Shown here: in pieces, positions 45,217-57,264 of the stretch
Layout of the letters: each line of letters starts with the position of its first letter
Position numbering within the stretch: the first letter of the stretch is position 1
Origin: Nemertoderma westbladi
Taxonomy: Eukaryota; Xenacoelomorpha; Nemertodermatida; Nemertodermatidae
Assembly (NCBI GenBank): GCA_032718475.1
Contig: JAUCBJ010008015.1
Location: forward strand, 21,400-85,399
Direction of reading: 5' to 3'
DNA: 64,000 nucleotides
The notes under the pieces: generated by a model
Seen by the model: only the letters and a program-made list of their open reading frames with translations
Told to the model about the DNA's origin: nothing
Databases searched by the model: none
Translations under genes and position numbers: made by a program

Positions 45217-48200
45217 ACATTCCAGGAGATAATTCAATGTAACTCACTTGATCTGTTCTATCCAGGAGATAATTCAATGTAACTCACTTGATCTGTTCTA
45301 TCCAGGAGATAATTCAATGTAACTCACTTGATCTGTTCTATCCAGGAGATAATTCAATGTAACTCACTTGATCTGTTCTATCCAGGAGATAATTCAATAT
45401 AACTCACTTGATCTGTTCTATCCAGGAGATAATGAAATGTAACTCACTTGATCTGTTCTATCCAGGAGATAATTCAATGTAACTCACTTGATCTGTTCTA
45501 TCCAGGAGATAATTCAATGTAACTCACTTGATCTGTTCTATCCAGGAGATAATTCAATGTAACTCACTTGATCTGTTCTATCCAGGAGATAATTCAATGT
45601 AACTCACTTGATCTGTTCTATCCAGGAGATAATTCAATGTAACTCACTTGATCTGTTCTATCCAGGAGATAATTCAATGTAACTCACTTGATCTGTTCTA
45701 TCCAGGAGATAATTCAATGTAACTCACTTGATCTGTTCTATCCAGGAGATAATTCAATGTAACTCACTTGATCTGTTCTATCCAGGAGATAATTCAATAT
45801 AACTCACTTGATCTGTTCTATCCAGGAGATAATTCAATGTAACTCACTTGATCTGTTCTATCCAGGAGATAATTCAATGTAACTCACTTGATCTGTTCTA
45901 TCCAGGAGATAATTCAATGTAACTCACTTGATCTGTTCTATCCAGGAGATAATTCAATGTAACTCACTTGATCTGTTCTATCCAGGAGATAATTCAATGT
46001 AACTCACTTGATCTGTTCTATCCAGGAGATAATTCAATGTAACTCACTTGATCTGTTCTATCCAGGAGATAATTCAATGTAACTCACTTGATCTGTTCTA
46101 TCCAGGAGATAATTCAATGTAACTCACTTGATTTGTTCTATCCAGGAGATAATTCAATGTAACTCACTTGATTTGTTCTATCCAGGAGATAATTCAATGT
46201 AACTCACTTGATCTGTTCTATCCAGGAGATAATTCAATGTAACTCACTTGATCTGTTCTATCCAGGAGATAATTCAATGTAACTCACTTGATCTGTTCAA
46301 TGTAACTCACTTGATCTGTTCTATCCAGGAGATAATTCAATGTAACTCACTTGATCTGTTCTATCCAGGAGATAATTCAATGTAACTCACTTGATCTGTT
46401 CTATCCAGGAGATAATTCAATGTAACTCACTTGATCTGTTCTATCCAGGAGATAATTCAATGTAACTCACTTGATCTGTTCTATCCAGGAGATAATTCAA
46501 TGTAACTCACTTGATCTGTTCTATCCAGGAGATAATTCAATATAACTCACTTGATCTGTTCTATCCAGGAGATAATTCAATGTAACTCACTTGATCTGTT
46601 CTATCCAGGAGATAATTCAATGTAACTCACTTGATCTGTTCTATCCAGGAGATAATTCAATGTAACTCACTTGATCTGTTCTATCCAGGAGATAATTCAA
46701 TGTAACTCACTTGATCTGTTCTATCCAGGAGATAATTCAATGTAACTCACTTGATCTGTTCTATCCAGGAGATAATTCAATGTAACTCACTTGATCTGTT
46801 CTATCCAGGAGATAATTCAATGTAACTCACTTGATCTGTTCTATCCAGGAGATAATTCAATGTAACTCACTTGATTTGTTCTATCCAGGAGATAATTCAA
46901 TGTAACTCACTTGATCTGTTCTATCCAGGAGATAATTCAATGTAACTCACTTGATCTGTTCTATCCAGGAGATAATTCAATGTAACTCACTTGATCTGTT
47001 CAATGTAACTCACTTGATCTGTTCAATGTAACTCACTTGATCTGTTCTATCCAGGAGATAATTCAATGTAACTCACTTGATCTGTTCTATCCAGGAGATA
47101 ATTCAATGTAACTCACTTGATCTGTTCTATCCAGGAGATAATTCAATGTAACTCACTTGATTTGTTCTATCCAGGAGATAATTCAATGTAACTCACTTGA
47201 TCCGTTCTATCCAGGAGATAATTCAATGTAACTCACTTGATCTGTTCAATGTAACTCACTTGATCTGTTCTATCCAGGAGATAATTCAATGTAACTCACT
47301 TGATCTGTTCTATCCAGGAGATAATTCAATGTAACTCACTTGATTTGTTCTATCCAGGAGATAATTCAATGTAACTCACTTGATCTGTTCTATCCAGGAG
47401 ATAATTCAATGTAACTCACTTGATCTGTTCAATGTAACTCACTTGATCTGTTCAATGTAACTCACTTGATCTGTTCAATGTAACTCACTTGATCTGTTCA
47501 ATGTAACTCACTTGATCTGTTCAATGTAACTCACTTGATCTGTTCAATGTAACTCATTTGATCTGTTCTATCCAGGAGATAATTCAATGTAACTCACTTG
47601 ATCTGTTCTATCCAGGAGATAATTCAATGTAACTCACTTGATCTGTTCTATCCAGGAGATAATTCAATGTAACTCACTTGATCTGTTCTATCCAGGAGAT
47701 AATTCAATGTAACTCACTTGATCTGTTCTATCCAGGAGATAATTCAATGTAACTCACTTGATCTGTTCTATCGATAATTCAATGTAACTCACTTGATCTG
47801 TTCAATGTAACTCACTTGATCTGTTCTATCCAGGAGATAATTCAATGTAACTCACTTGATCTGTTCAATGTAACTCACTTGATCTGTTCAATGTAACTCA
47901 CTTGATCTGTTCTATCCAGGAGATAATTCAATGTAACTCACTTGATCTGTTCTATCCAGGAGATAATTCAATGTAACTCACTTGATCTGTTCTATCCAGG
48001 AGATAATTCAATGTAACTCACTTGATCTGTTCTATCCAGGAGATAATTCAATGTAACTCACTTGATCTGTTCTATCCAGGAGATAATTCAATGTAACTCA
48101 CTTGATCTGTTCTATCCAGGAGATAATTCAATGTAACTCACTTGATCTGTTCTATCCAGGAGATAATTCAATGTAACTCACTTGATCTGTTCTATCGATA

Positions 48201-49000
48201 ATTCAATGTAACTCACTTGATCTGTTCAATGTAACTCACTTGATCTGTTCTATCCAGGAGATAATTCAATGTAACTCACTTGATCTGTTCTATCCAGGAG
48301 ATAATTCAATGTAACTCACTTGATCTGTTCAATGTAACTCACTTGATCTGTTCAATGTAACTCACTTGATCTGTTCTATCCAGGAGATAATTCAATGTAA
48401 CTCACTTAATCTGTTCTATCCAGGAGATAATTCAATGTAACTCACTTGATCTGTTCTATCCAGGAGATAATTCAATGTAACTCACTTGATCTGTTCTATC
48501 CAGGAGATAATTCAATGTAACTCACTTGATCTGTTCTATCCAGGAGATAATTCAATGTAACTCACTTGATCTGTTCTATCCAGGAAATAATTCAATGTAA
48601 CTCACTTGATCTGTTCTATCCAGGAGATAATTCAATGTAACTCACTTGATCTGTTCAATGTAACTCACTTGATCTGTTCAATGTAACTCACTTGATCTGT
48701 TCAATGTAACTCACTTGATCTGTTCAATGTAACTCACTTGATCTGTTCTATCCAGGAGATAATTCAATGTAACTCACTTGATCTGTTCTATCCAGGAGAT
48801 AATTCAATGTAACTCACTTGATCTGTTCTATCCAGGAGATAATTCAATGTAACTCACTTGATCTGTTCTATCCAGGAGATAATTCAATGTAACTCACTTG
48901 ATCTGTTCAATGTAACTCACTTGATCTGTTCAATGTAACTCACTTGATCTGTTCAATGTAACTCACTTGATCTGTTCAATGTAACTCACTTGATCTGTTC
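45217..49000. repeat. 40-bp minisatellite (with 23-bp short units), about 100 copies, built on an exon/5' splice junction
   Basis: Unit, plus strand: TCCAGGAGATAATTCAATGT then AACTCACTTGATCTGTTCTA. Short 23-bp units lack TATCCAGGAGATAATT and become frequent from 46,290 rightward, clustering at 47,425-47,565 and 48,645-49,000. The minus strand holds GATAGAACAGATCAA followed by GTGAGTTAC. The copy at 48,981-49,005 is the real end of the TM5 exon (GAGATAGAACAGATCAA|GTGAGT). The array thus fills the intron from its first base. Confidence 0.95.
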
Positions 49001-49142
49001 TATCTCCGATTTTTTATTAAAAGCCGAGCTTTTAAACATAGTTCTGAGTACAATAACAATAACCACCATGTTAGCCACGGCTATAGCTAATGCGGGGCCT
49101 ATGAAGGCATACAAAACACCAACGGAAGGATCTAACCAGCAT
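48990..49142 (-). CDS. Adhesion GPCR gene 1: ECL2 and TM5 exon
   Basis: 153 nt, phase 2/2, with acceptor GATTCCTTTCCAG|A and donor GATCAA|GTGAGT. It reads CWLDPSVGVLYAFIGPALAI then AVANMVVIVIVLRTMFKSSA and FNKKSEIEQIK. The C-W-L of ECL2 (disulfide to TM3), F-I-G-P and N-M-V in TM5 are family B2 signatures. It joins the previous exon as GGDVI|CWL. It has no usable start codon at its edge, so it is not found by a start-based ORF search. The last codons (IEQIK) are the seed of the 40-bp array. Confidence 0.94.
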
Positions 49143-49179
49143 CTGGAAAGGAATCATAAAGTATAAAATAAAGTAAATA

Positions 49180-49905
49180 AAACCTACTGTTGGGGTAAAT
49201 AAAGTAGAAAATAAACTAAACAAAACCATCTGTTGAGGTATATAAAGTAGAAAATAAACTAAACTAAACCTAATGTTGAGGTATATAAAGTAGAAAATAA
49301 ACTAAACTAAACCTAATGTTGAGGTATATAAAGTATAAAATAAACTAAACCTAATGTTGAGGTATATAAAGTAGAAAATAAACTAAACTGAACCTACTGT
49401 TGAGGTATATAAAGTAGAAAATAAACTAAACTAAACCTAATGTTGAGGTATATAAAGTATAAAATAAACTAAACCTAATGTTGAGGTATATAAAGTAGAA
49501 AATAAACTAAACTGAACCTACTGTTGAGGTATATAAAGTAGAAAATAAACTAAACTAAACCTAATGTTGAGGTATATAAAGTAGAAAATAAACTAAACTA
49601 AACCTAATGTTGAGGTATATAAATAAAGTAGAAAATAAACAAAACTAAACCTACTGTTGAGGTATATAAAGTAGAAAATAAACTAAACTAAACCATCTGT
49701 TGAGGTATATAAAGTAGAAAATAAACTAAACTAAACCTACTGTTGAGGTATATAAAGTAGAAAATAAACTAAACTAAACCTACTGTTGAGGTATATAAAG
49801 TAGAAAATAAACTAAACTAAACCTAATGTTGAGGTATATAAAGTAGAAAATAAACTAAACTAAACCTACTGTTGAGGTATATAAAGTAGAAATGAAACTA
49901 AACCT
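49180..49905. repeat. 43-bp minisatellite, about 17 copies, resembling a 3' splice site
   Basis: Unit, plus strand: CCTACTGTTGAGGTATATAA then AGTAGAAAATAAACTAAACT and AAA. On the minus strand each unit has TTTATTTTCTACTTTATATA followed by CCTCAACAG, a pyrimidine-rich run ending in CAG. It lies about 40 bp upstream of the TM5 acceptor, whose own sequence (TTTACTTTATTTTATACTTT, then ATGATTCCTTTCCAG) aligns well with it. Intronic, between the TM4 and TM5 exons. Confidence 0.9.
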
Positions 49906-50097
49906 AAGGGACGTGATCTTATTACCGAGGTGCAGAAATTATGTATTATTATTATAATTATTATTATTATTTTCGAAGTAATTAGGTAATTTATTGAATT
50001 ACGCGTCTTTATAAATAACAATAACATAGTCGGCATATCAATTTTACTTAAACAAATATTAAAATAATACTTTATTATCCCTAAGATAAATACTTAC
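49906..50097. other. Intron, 5' part
   Basis: AT-rich remainder of the intron that begins at the GTAAGTATTT donor of the TM3/TM4 exon. A short TTATTATTA run lies at 49,946-49,970. Confidence 0.5.
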
Positions 50098-50339
50098 ATA
50101 ACATCTCCCCCTGGCCGTTCGTACGAGTATCCATTGAGTTGGCTGGCACCAGCCGAAATACCAACTACCAATAACGGCGCACCCCAACCGATACCTAAAT
50201 AAATCCATTTCCAGGAAACCTCCCGTTCAAATATAACGACTACGTTGAGATAATAGAGAATTCCTTCATTCAACATCCAAGTGAATACGGAGAGGAAGAA
50301 ATAATGTAGAAGGACTGCTACAGCAGTGCAACCAGAATC
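50098..50339 (-). CDS. Adhesion GPCR gene 1: TM2 end, TM3 and TM4 exon
   Basis: 242 nt, entry phase 0 and exit phase 2, with acceptor TTTATTCCTTACAG|GAT and donor GTTAT|GTAAGT. It reads DSGCTAVAVLLHYFFLSVFT then WMLNEGILYYLNVVVIF, and GWGAPLLVVGISAG in TM4. Cys six residues before LLHYFF, then F-x-W-M-x-x-E-G, is the adhesion-GPCR TM3 pattern. That placement supports the acceptor at the array edge. Upstream exons (TM1-TM2, GAIN, N-terminus) are not in the window. The open frame continues into the 45-bp array, so an acceptor further upstream would also be read through. Confidence 0.92.
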
Positions 50340-53300
50340 CTGTAAGGAATAAAGTAGAACTGTTACAGAAGTACAACCAGAATCCTGTAAGGAATAAAGT
50401 AGAACTGTTACAGCAGTACAACCAGAATCCTGTAAGGAATAAAGTAGAACTGTTACAGAAGGGCAACCAGAATCCTGTAAGGAATAAAGTAGAACTGTTA
50501 AGTGCAACCAGAATCCTGTAAGGAATAAAGTAGAACTGTTACAGAAGGGCAACCAGAATCCTGTAAGGAATAAAGTAGAACTGTTACAGAAGTACAACCA
50601 GAATCCTGTAAGGAATAAAGTATAACTGCTACAGCAGTACAACCAGAATCCTGTAAGGAATAAAGTAGAACTGCTACAGCAGTGCAACCAGAATCCTGTA
50701 AGGAATAAAGTATAACTGTTACAGAAGGTCAACCAGAATCCTGTAAGGAATAAAGTATAACTGCTACAGCAGTACAACCAGAATCCTGTAAGGAATAAAG
50801 TAGAACTGTTACAGAAGTACAACCAGAATCCTGTAAGGAATAAAGTAGAACTGTTACAGAAGGGCAACCAGAATCATGTAAGGAATAAAGTAGAACTGTT
50901 ACAGAAGGGCAACCAGAATCCTGTAAGGAATAAAGTAGAACTGTTACAGCAGTACAACCAGAATCCTGTAAGGAATAAAGTAGAACTGCTACAGCAGTAC
51001 AACCAGAATCCTGTAAGGAATAAAGTAGAACTGTTACAGCAGTACAACCAGAATCCTGTAAGGAATAGAGTAGAACCGTTACAGAAGGGCAACCATAATC
51101 CTGTAAGGAATAAAGTAGAACTGCTACAGCAGTGCAACCAGAATCCTGTAAGGAATAAAGTAGAACTGTTACAGCAGTACAACCAGAATCCTGTAAGGAA
51201 TAAAGTAGAACTGTTACAGCAGTACAACCAGAATCCTGTAAGGAATAGAGTAGAACCGTTACAGAAGGGCAACCATAATCCTGTAAGGAATAAAGTAGAA
51301 CTGCTACAGCAGTGCAACCAGAATCCTGTAAGGAATAAAGTAGAACTGTTACAGAAGTACAACCAGAATCCTGTAAGGAATAAAGTAGAACTGTTACAGC
51401 AGTACAACCAGAATCCTGTAAGGAATAGAGTAGAACCGTTACAGAAGGGCAACCATAATCCTGTAAGGAATAAAGTAGAACTGCTACAGCAGTGCAACCA
51501 GAATCCTGTAAGGAATAAAGTAGAACTGTTACAGCAGTACAACCAGAATCCTGTAAGGAATAAAGTAGAACTGCTACAGCAGTACAACCAGAATCCTGTA
51601 AGGAATAAAGTAGAACTGCTACAGCAGTGCAACCAGAATCCTGTAAGGAATAGAGTAGAACCGTTACAGAAGGGCAACCATAATCCTGTAAGGAATAAAG
51701 TAGAACTGCTACAGCAGTGCAACCAGAATCCTGTAAGGAATAAAGTAGAACTGTTACAGAAGTACAACCAGAATCCTGTAAGGAATAAAGTAGAACTGTT
51801 ACAGCAGTACAACCAGAATCCTGTAAGGAATAAAGTAGAACTGCTACAGCAGTACAACCAGAATCCTGTAAGGAATAAAGTAGAACTGCTACAGCAGTGC
51901 AACCAGAATCCTGTAAGGAATAAAGTAGAACTGTTACAGAAGTACAACCAGAATCCTGTAAGGAATAAAGTAGAACTGTTACAGAAGTACAACCAGAATC
52001 CTGTAAGGAATAAAGTATAACTGCTACAGCAGTACAACCAGAATCCTGTAAGGAATAAAGTAGAACTGCTACAGCAGTGCAACCAGAATCCTGTAAGGAA
52101 TAAAGTATAACTGTTACAGAAGGTCAACCAGAATCCTGTAAGGAATAAAGTATAACTGCTACAGCAGTACAACCAGAATCCTGTAAGGAATAAAGTAGAA
52201 CTGTTACAGAAGTACAACCAGAATCCTGTAAGGAATAAAGTAGAACTGTTACAGAAGGGCAACCAGAATCATGTAAGGAATAAAGTAGAACTGTTACAGA
52301 AGGGCAACCAGAATCCTGTAAGGAATAAAGTAGAACTGTTACAGCAGTACAACCAGAATCCTGTAAGGAATAAAGTAGAACTGCTACAGCAGTACAACCA
52401 GAATCCTGTAAGGAATAAAGTAGAACTGTTACAGCAGTACAACCAGAATCCTGTAAGGAATAGAGTAGAACCGTTACAGAAGGGCAACCATAATCCTGTA
52501 AGGAATAAAGTAGAACTGCTACAGCAGTGCAACCAGAATCCTGTAAGGAATAAAGTAGAACTGTTACAGCAGTGCAACCAGAATCCTGTAAGGAATAAAG
52601 TAGAACTGTTACAGAAGTACAACCAGAATCCTGTAAGGAATAGAGTAGAACCGTTACAGAAGGGCAACCATAATCCTGTAAGGAATAAAGTAGAACTGCT
52701 ACAGCAGTGCAACCAGAATCCTGTAAGGAATAAAGTAGAACTGTTACAGAAGGGCAACTAGAAACCTGTAAGGAATAAAGTAGAACTGTTACAGCAGTGC
52801 AACCAGAATACTGTAAAGAATAAAGTAGAACTGTTACAGCAGTACAACCAGAATCCTGTAAGGAATAAAGTATAACTGTTACAGAAGGGCAACCAGAATC
52901 CTGTAAGGAATAAAGTAGAACTGTTACAGAAGTACAACCAGAATCCTGTAAGGAATAAAGTAGAACTGTTACAGAAGGGCAACCAGAATCCTGTAAGGAA
53001 TAAAGTAGAACTGTTACAGAAGGGCAACCAGAATCCTGTAAGGAATAAAGTAGAACTGTCACAGAAGGGCAACCAGAATCCTGTAAGGAATAAAGTATAA
53101 CTGCTACAGCAGTGCAACCAGAATCCTGTAAGGAATAAAGTAGAACTGTTACAGAAGGGCAACCAGAATCCTGTAAGGAATAAAGTATAACTGTTACAGA
53201 AGGGCAACCAGAATCCTGTAAGGAATAAAGTAGAACTTTTACAGCAGTACAACCAGAATCCTGTAAGGAATAAAGTAGAACTGTTACAGCAGTGCAACCA

Positions 53301-56300
53301 GAATCCTGTAAGGAATAAAGTAGAACTGTTACAGAAGGGCAACCAGAATCCTGTAAGGAATAAAGTAGAACTTTTACAGCAGTACAACCAGAATCCTGTA
53401 AGGAATAAAGTAGAACTGTTACAGCAGTGCAACCAGAATCCTGTAAGGAATAAAGTATAACTGTTACAGAAGGGCAACCAGAATCCTGTAAGGAATAAAG
53501 TAGAACTGTTACAGAAGTACAACCAGAATCCTGTAAGGAATAAAGTAGAACTGTTACAGAAGGGCAACCAGAATCCTGTAAGGAATAAAGTAGAACTTTT
53601 ACAGCAGTACAACCAGAATCCTGTAAGGAATAAAGTAGAACTGTTACAGCAGTGCAACCAGAATCCTGTAAGGAATAAAGTAGAACTGCTACAGCAGTGC
53701 AACCAGAATCCTGTAAAGAATAAAGTATAACTGTTACAGAAGGGCAACCAGAATCCTGTAAGGAATAAAGTAGAATTGTTACAGAAGGGCAACCAGAATC
53801 CTGTAAGGAATAAAGTATAACTGCTACAGCAGTGCAACCAGAATCCTGTAAGGAATAAAGTAGAACTGTTACAGAAGGGCAACCAGAATCCTGTAAGGAA
53901 TAAAGTAGAACTGTTACAGAAGGGCAACCAGAATCCTGTAAGGAATAAAGTAGAACTGTTACAGAAGGTCAACCAGAATCCTGTAAGGAATAAAGTATAA
54001 CTGCTACAGCAGTGCAACCAGAATCCTGTAAGGAATAAAGTAGAACTGTTACAGAAGGGCAACCAGAATCCTGTAAGGAATAAAGTAGAACTGTTACAGA
54101 AGGGCAACCAGAATCCCGTAAGGGATAAAGTAGAACTGTTACAGCAGTGCAACCAGAATCCTGTAAGGAATAAAGTAGAACTGTTACAGAAGGGCAACCA
54201 GAATCCTGTAAGGAATAAAGTATAACTGTTACAGAAGGGCAACCAGAATCCTGTAAGGAATAAAGTAGAACTTTTACAGCAGTACAACCAGAATCCTGTA
54301 AGGAATAAAGTAGAACTGTTACAGCAGTGCAACCAGAATCCTGTAAGGAATAAAGTAGAACTGTTACGTTACAGAAGGGCAACCAGAATCCTGTAAGGAA
54401 TAAAGTAGAACTTTTACAGCAGTACAACCAGAATCCTGTAAGGAATAAAGTAGAACTGTTACAGCAGTGCAACCAGAATCCTGTAAAGAATAAAGTAGAA
54501 CTGTTACGTTACAGAAGGGCAACCAGAATCCTGTAAGGAATAAAGTAGAACTTTTACAGCAGTACAACCAGAATCCTGTAAGGAATAAAGTAGAACTGTT
54601 ACAGCAGTGCAACCAGAATCCTGTAAGGAATAAAGTAGAACTGTTACAGAAGGGCAACCAGAATCCTGTAAGAAATAAAGTAGAACTGTTACAGAAGGGC
54701 GACTAGAATCCTGTAAGGAATAAAGTAGAACTGTTACAGAAGGGCAACCAGAATCCTGTAAGAAATAAAGTAGAACTGTTACAGAAGGGCGACTAGAATC
54801 CTGTAAGGAATAAAGTATAACTGCTACAGCAGTACAACCAGAATCCTGTAAGGAATAAAGTAGAACTGCTACAGCAGTGCAACCAGAATCCTGTAAAGAA
54901 TAAAGTATAACTGTTACAGAAGGGCAACCAGAATCCTGTAAGGAATAAAGTAGAACTGCTACAGCAGTGCAACCAGAATCCTGTAAAGAATAAAGTATAA
55001 CTGTTACAGAAGGGCAACCAGAATCCTGTAAAGAATAAAGTATAACTGTTACAGAAGGTCAACCAGAATCCTGTAAGGAATAAAGTAGAACTTTTACAGC
55101 AGTACAACCAGAATCCTGTAAGGAATAAAGTAGAACTGTTACAGAAGGGCAACCAGAATCCTGTAAGGAAAAAAGTAGAACTGTTACAGAAGGGCAACCA
55201 GAATCCTGTAAGGAATAAAGTAGAACTGTTACAGCAGTACAACCAGAATCCTGTAAGGAATAAAGTAGAACTGTTACAGAAGGGCAACCAGAATCCTGTA
55301 AGGAATAAAGTAGAACTGTTACAGCAGTACAACCAGAATCCTGTAAGGAATAAAGTAGAACTGCTACAGCAGTGCAACCAGAATCCTGTAAAGAATAAAG
55401 TAGAACTGTTACGTTACAGAAGGGCAACCAGAATCCTGTAAGGAATAAAGTAGAACTGTTACAGAAGTACAACCAGAATCCTGTAAGGAATAAAGTAGAA
55501 CTGTTACAGAAGTACAACCAGAATCCTGTAAGGAATAAAGTAGAACTGTTACAGCAGTGCAACCAGAATCCTGTAAGGAATAAAGTAGAACTGTTACAGC
55601 AGTGCAACCAGAATCCTGTAAGGAATAAAGTAGAACTGTTACAGAAGGGCAACCAGAATCCTGTAAGGAATAAAATAGAATTGTTACAGAAGTACAACCA
55701 GAATCCTGTAAGGAATAAAGTAGAACTGTTACAGCAGTGCAACCAGAATCCTGTAAGGAATAAAGTAGAACTGTTACAGCAGTGCAACCAGAATCCTGTA
55801 AGGAATAAAGTAGAACTGTTACAGCAGTACAACCAGAATCCTGTAAGGAATAAAGTAGAACTGCTACAGAAGGGCAACCAGAATCCTGTAAGGAATAAAG
55901 TAGAACTGTTACAGCAGTGCAACCAGAATCCTGTAAGGAATAAAATATAATTGTTACAGAAGGGCAACCAGAATCCTGTAAGGAATAAAGTAGAACTGTT
56001 ACAGAAGGGCAACCAGAATCCTGTAAGGAATAAAGTAGAACTGTTACAGAAGGGCAACCAGAATCCTGTAAGGAATAAAGTAGAACTGTTACAGAAGGGC
56101 AACCAGAATCCTGTAAGGAATAAAGTAGAACTGTTACAGCAGTGCAACCAGATTCCTGTAAGGAATAAAGTAGAACTGTTACAGAAGGTCAACCAGAATC
56201 CTGTAAGGAATAAAGTAGAACTGTTACAAAAGGGCAACCAGAATCCTGTAAGGAATAAAGTAGAACTGTTACAGAAGGGCAACCAGAATCCTGTAAGGAA

Positions 56301-57264
56301 TAAAGTAGAACTATTACAGAAGGGCAACCAGAATCCTGTAAGGAATAAAGTAGAACTGTTACAGAAGGGCAACCAGAATCCTGTAAGGAATAAAGTAGAA
56401 CTGTTACAGCAGTACAACCAGAATCCTGTAAGGAATAAAGTAGAACTGCTACAGAAGGGCAACCAAAATCCTGTAAGGAATAAAGTAGAACTGTTACAGC
56501 AGTGCAACCAGAATCCTGTAAGGAATAAAATAGAATTGTTACAGAAGGGCAACCAGAATCCTATAAGGAATAAAGTAGAACTGTTACAGAAGTACAACCA
56601 GAATCATGTAAGGAATAAAGTAGAACTGTTACAGAAGGGCAACCAGAATCCTGTAAGGAATAAAGTAGAACTGCTACAGCAGTGCAACCAGAATCCTGTA
56701 AGGAATAAAGTAGAACTGGTACAGCAGTGCAACCAGAATCCTGTAAGGAATAATGTAGAACTGTTACAGAAGGGCAACCAGAATCCTGTAAGGAATACAG
56801 TAGAACTGCTACAGAAGGGCAACCAGAATCCTGTAAGGAATAAAGTAGAACTATTACAGCAGTACAACCAAAATCCTGTAAGGAATAAAGTAGAACTGTT
56901 ACAGCAGTACAACCAGAATCCTGTAAGGAATAAAGTAGAACTGTTACAGCAGTGCAACCAGAATCCTGTAAGGAATAAAGTAGAACTGTTACAGAAGGGC
57001 AACCAGAATCCTGTAAGGAATAAAGTAGAACTGTTACAGCAGTACAACCAGAATCCTGTAAGGAATAAAGTAGAACTGTTACAGAAGGGCAGCCAGAATC
57101 CTGTAAGGAATAAAGTAGAACTGTTACAGAAGTACAACCAGAATCCTGTAAGGAATAAAGTAGAACTGTTACAGAAGGGCAGCCAGAATCCTGTAAGGAA
57201 TAAAGTAGAACTGTTACAGAAGTACAACCAGAATCCTGTAAGGAATAAAGTAGAACTGTTACAG
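50296..57264. repeat. 45-bp minisatellite, about 155 copies, built on a 3' splice site and exon start
   Basis: Unit, plus strand: AGAATCCTGTAAGGAATAAA then GTAGAACTGTTACAGAAGGG and CAACC, with alternatives CAGTAC, CAGTGC and AAGTAC. The minus strand reads CTACTTTATTCCTTACAG then GATTCTGGTTGC, i.e. pyrimidine tract, CAG and exon start. The leftmost copy is the real acceptor of the TM3/TM4 exon. Because 45 is a multiple of three, several frames stay open on both strands (up to 524 codons minus, 439 plus). A 1,395-bp block is duplicated inside. The array is cut at 57,264 by the BEL/Pao element. Confidence 0.96.

Noticed and set aside
50296-57264. Long ORFs (up to 524 codons minus, 439 plus) as genes
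   Set aside because: They are pure 45-bp repeat translations in several frames on both strands. Only the exon at 50,098-50,339 has receptor residues and splice sites.
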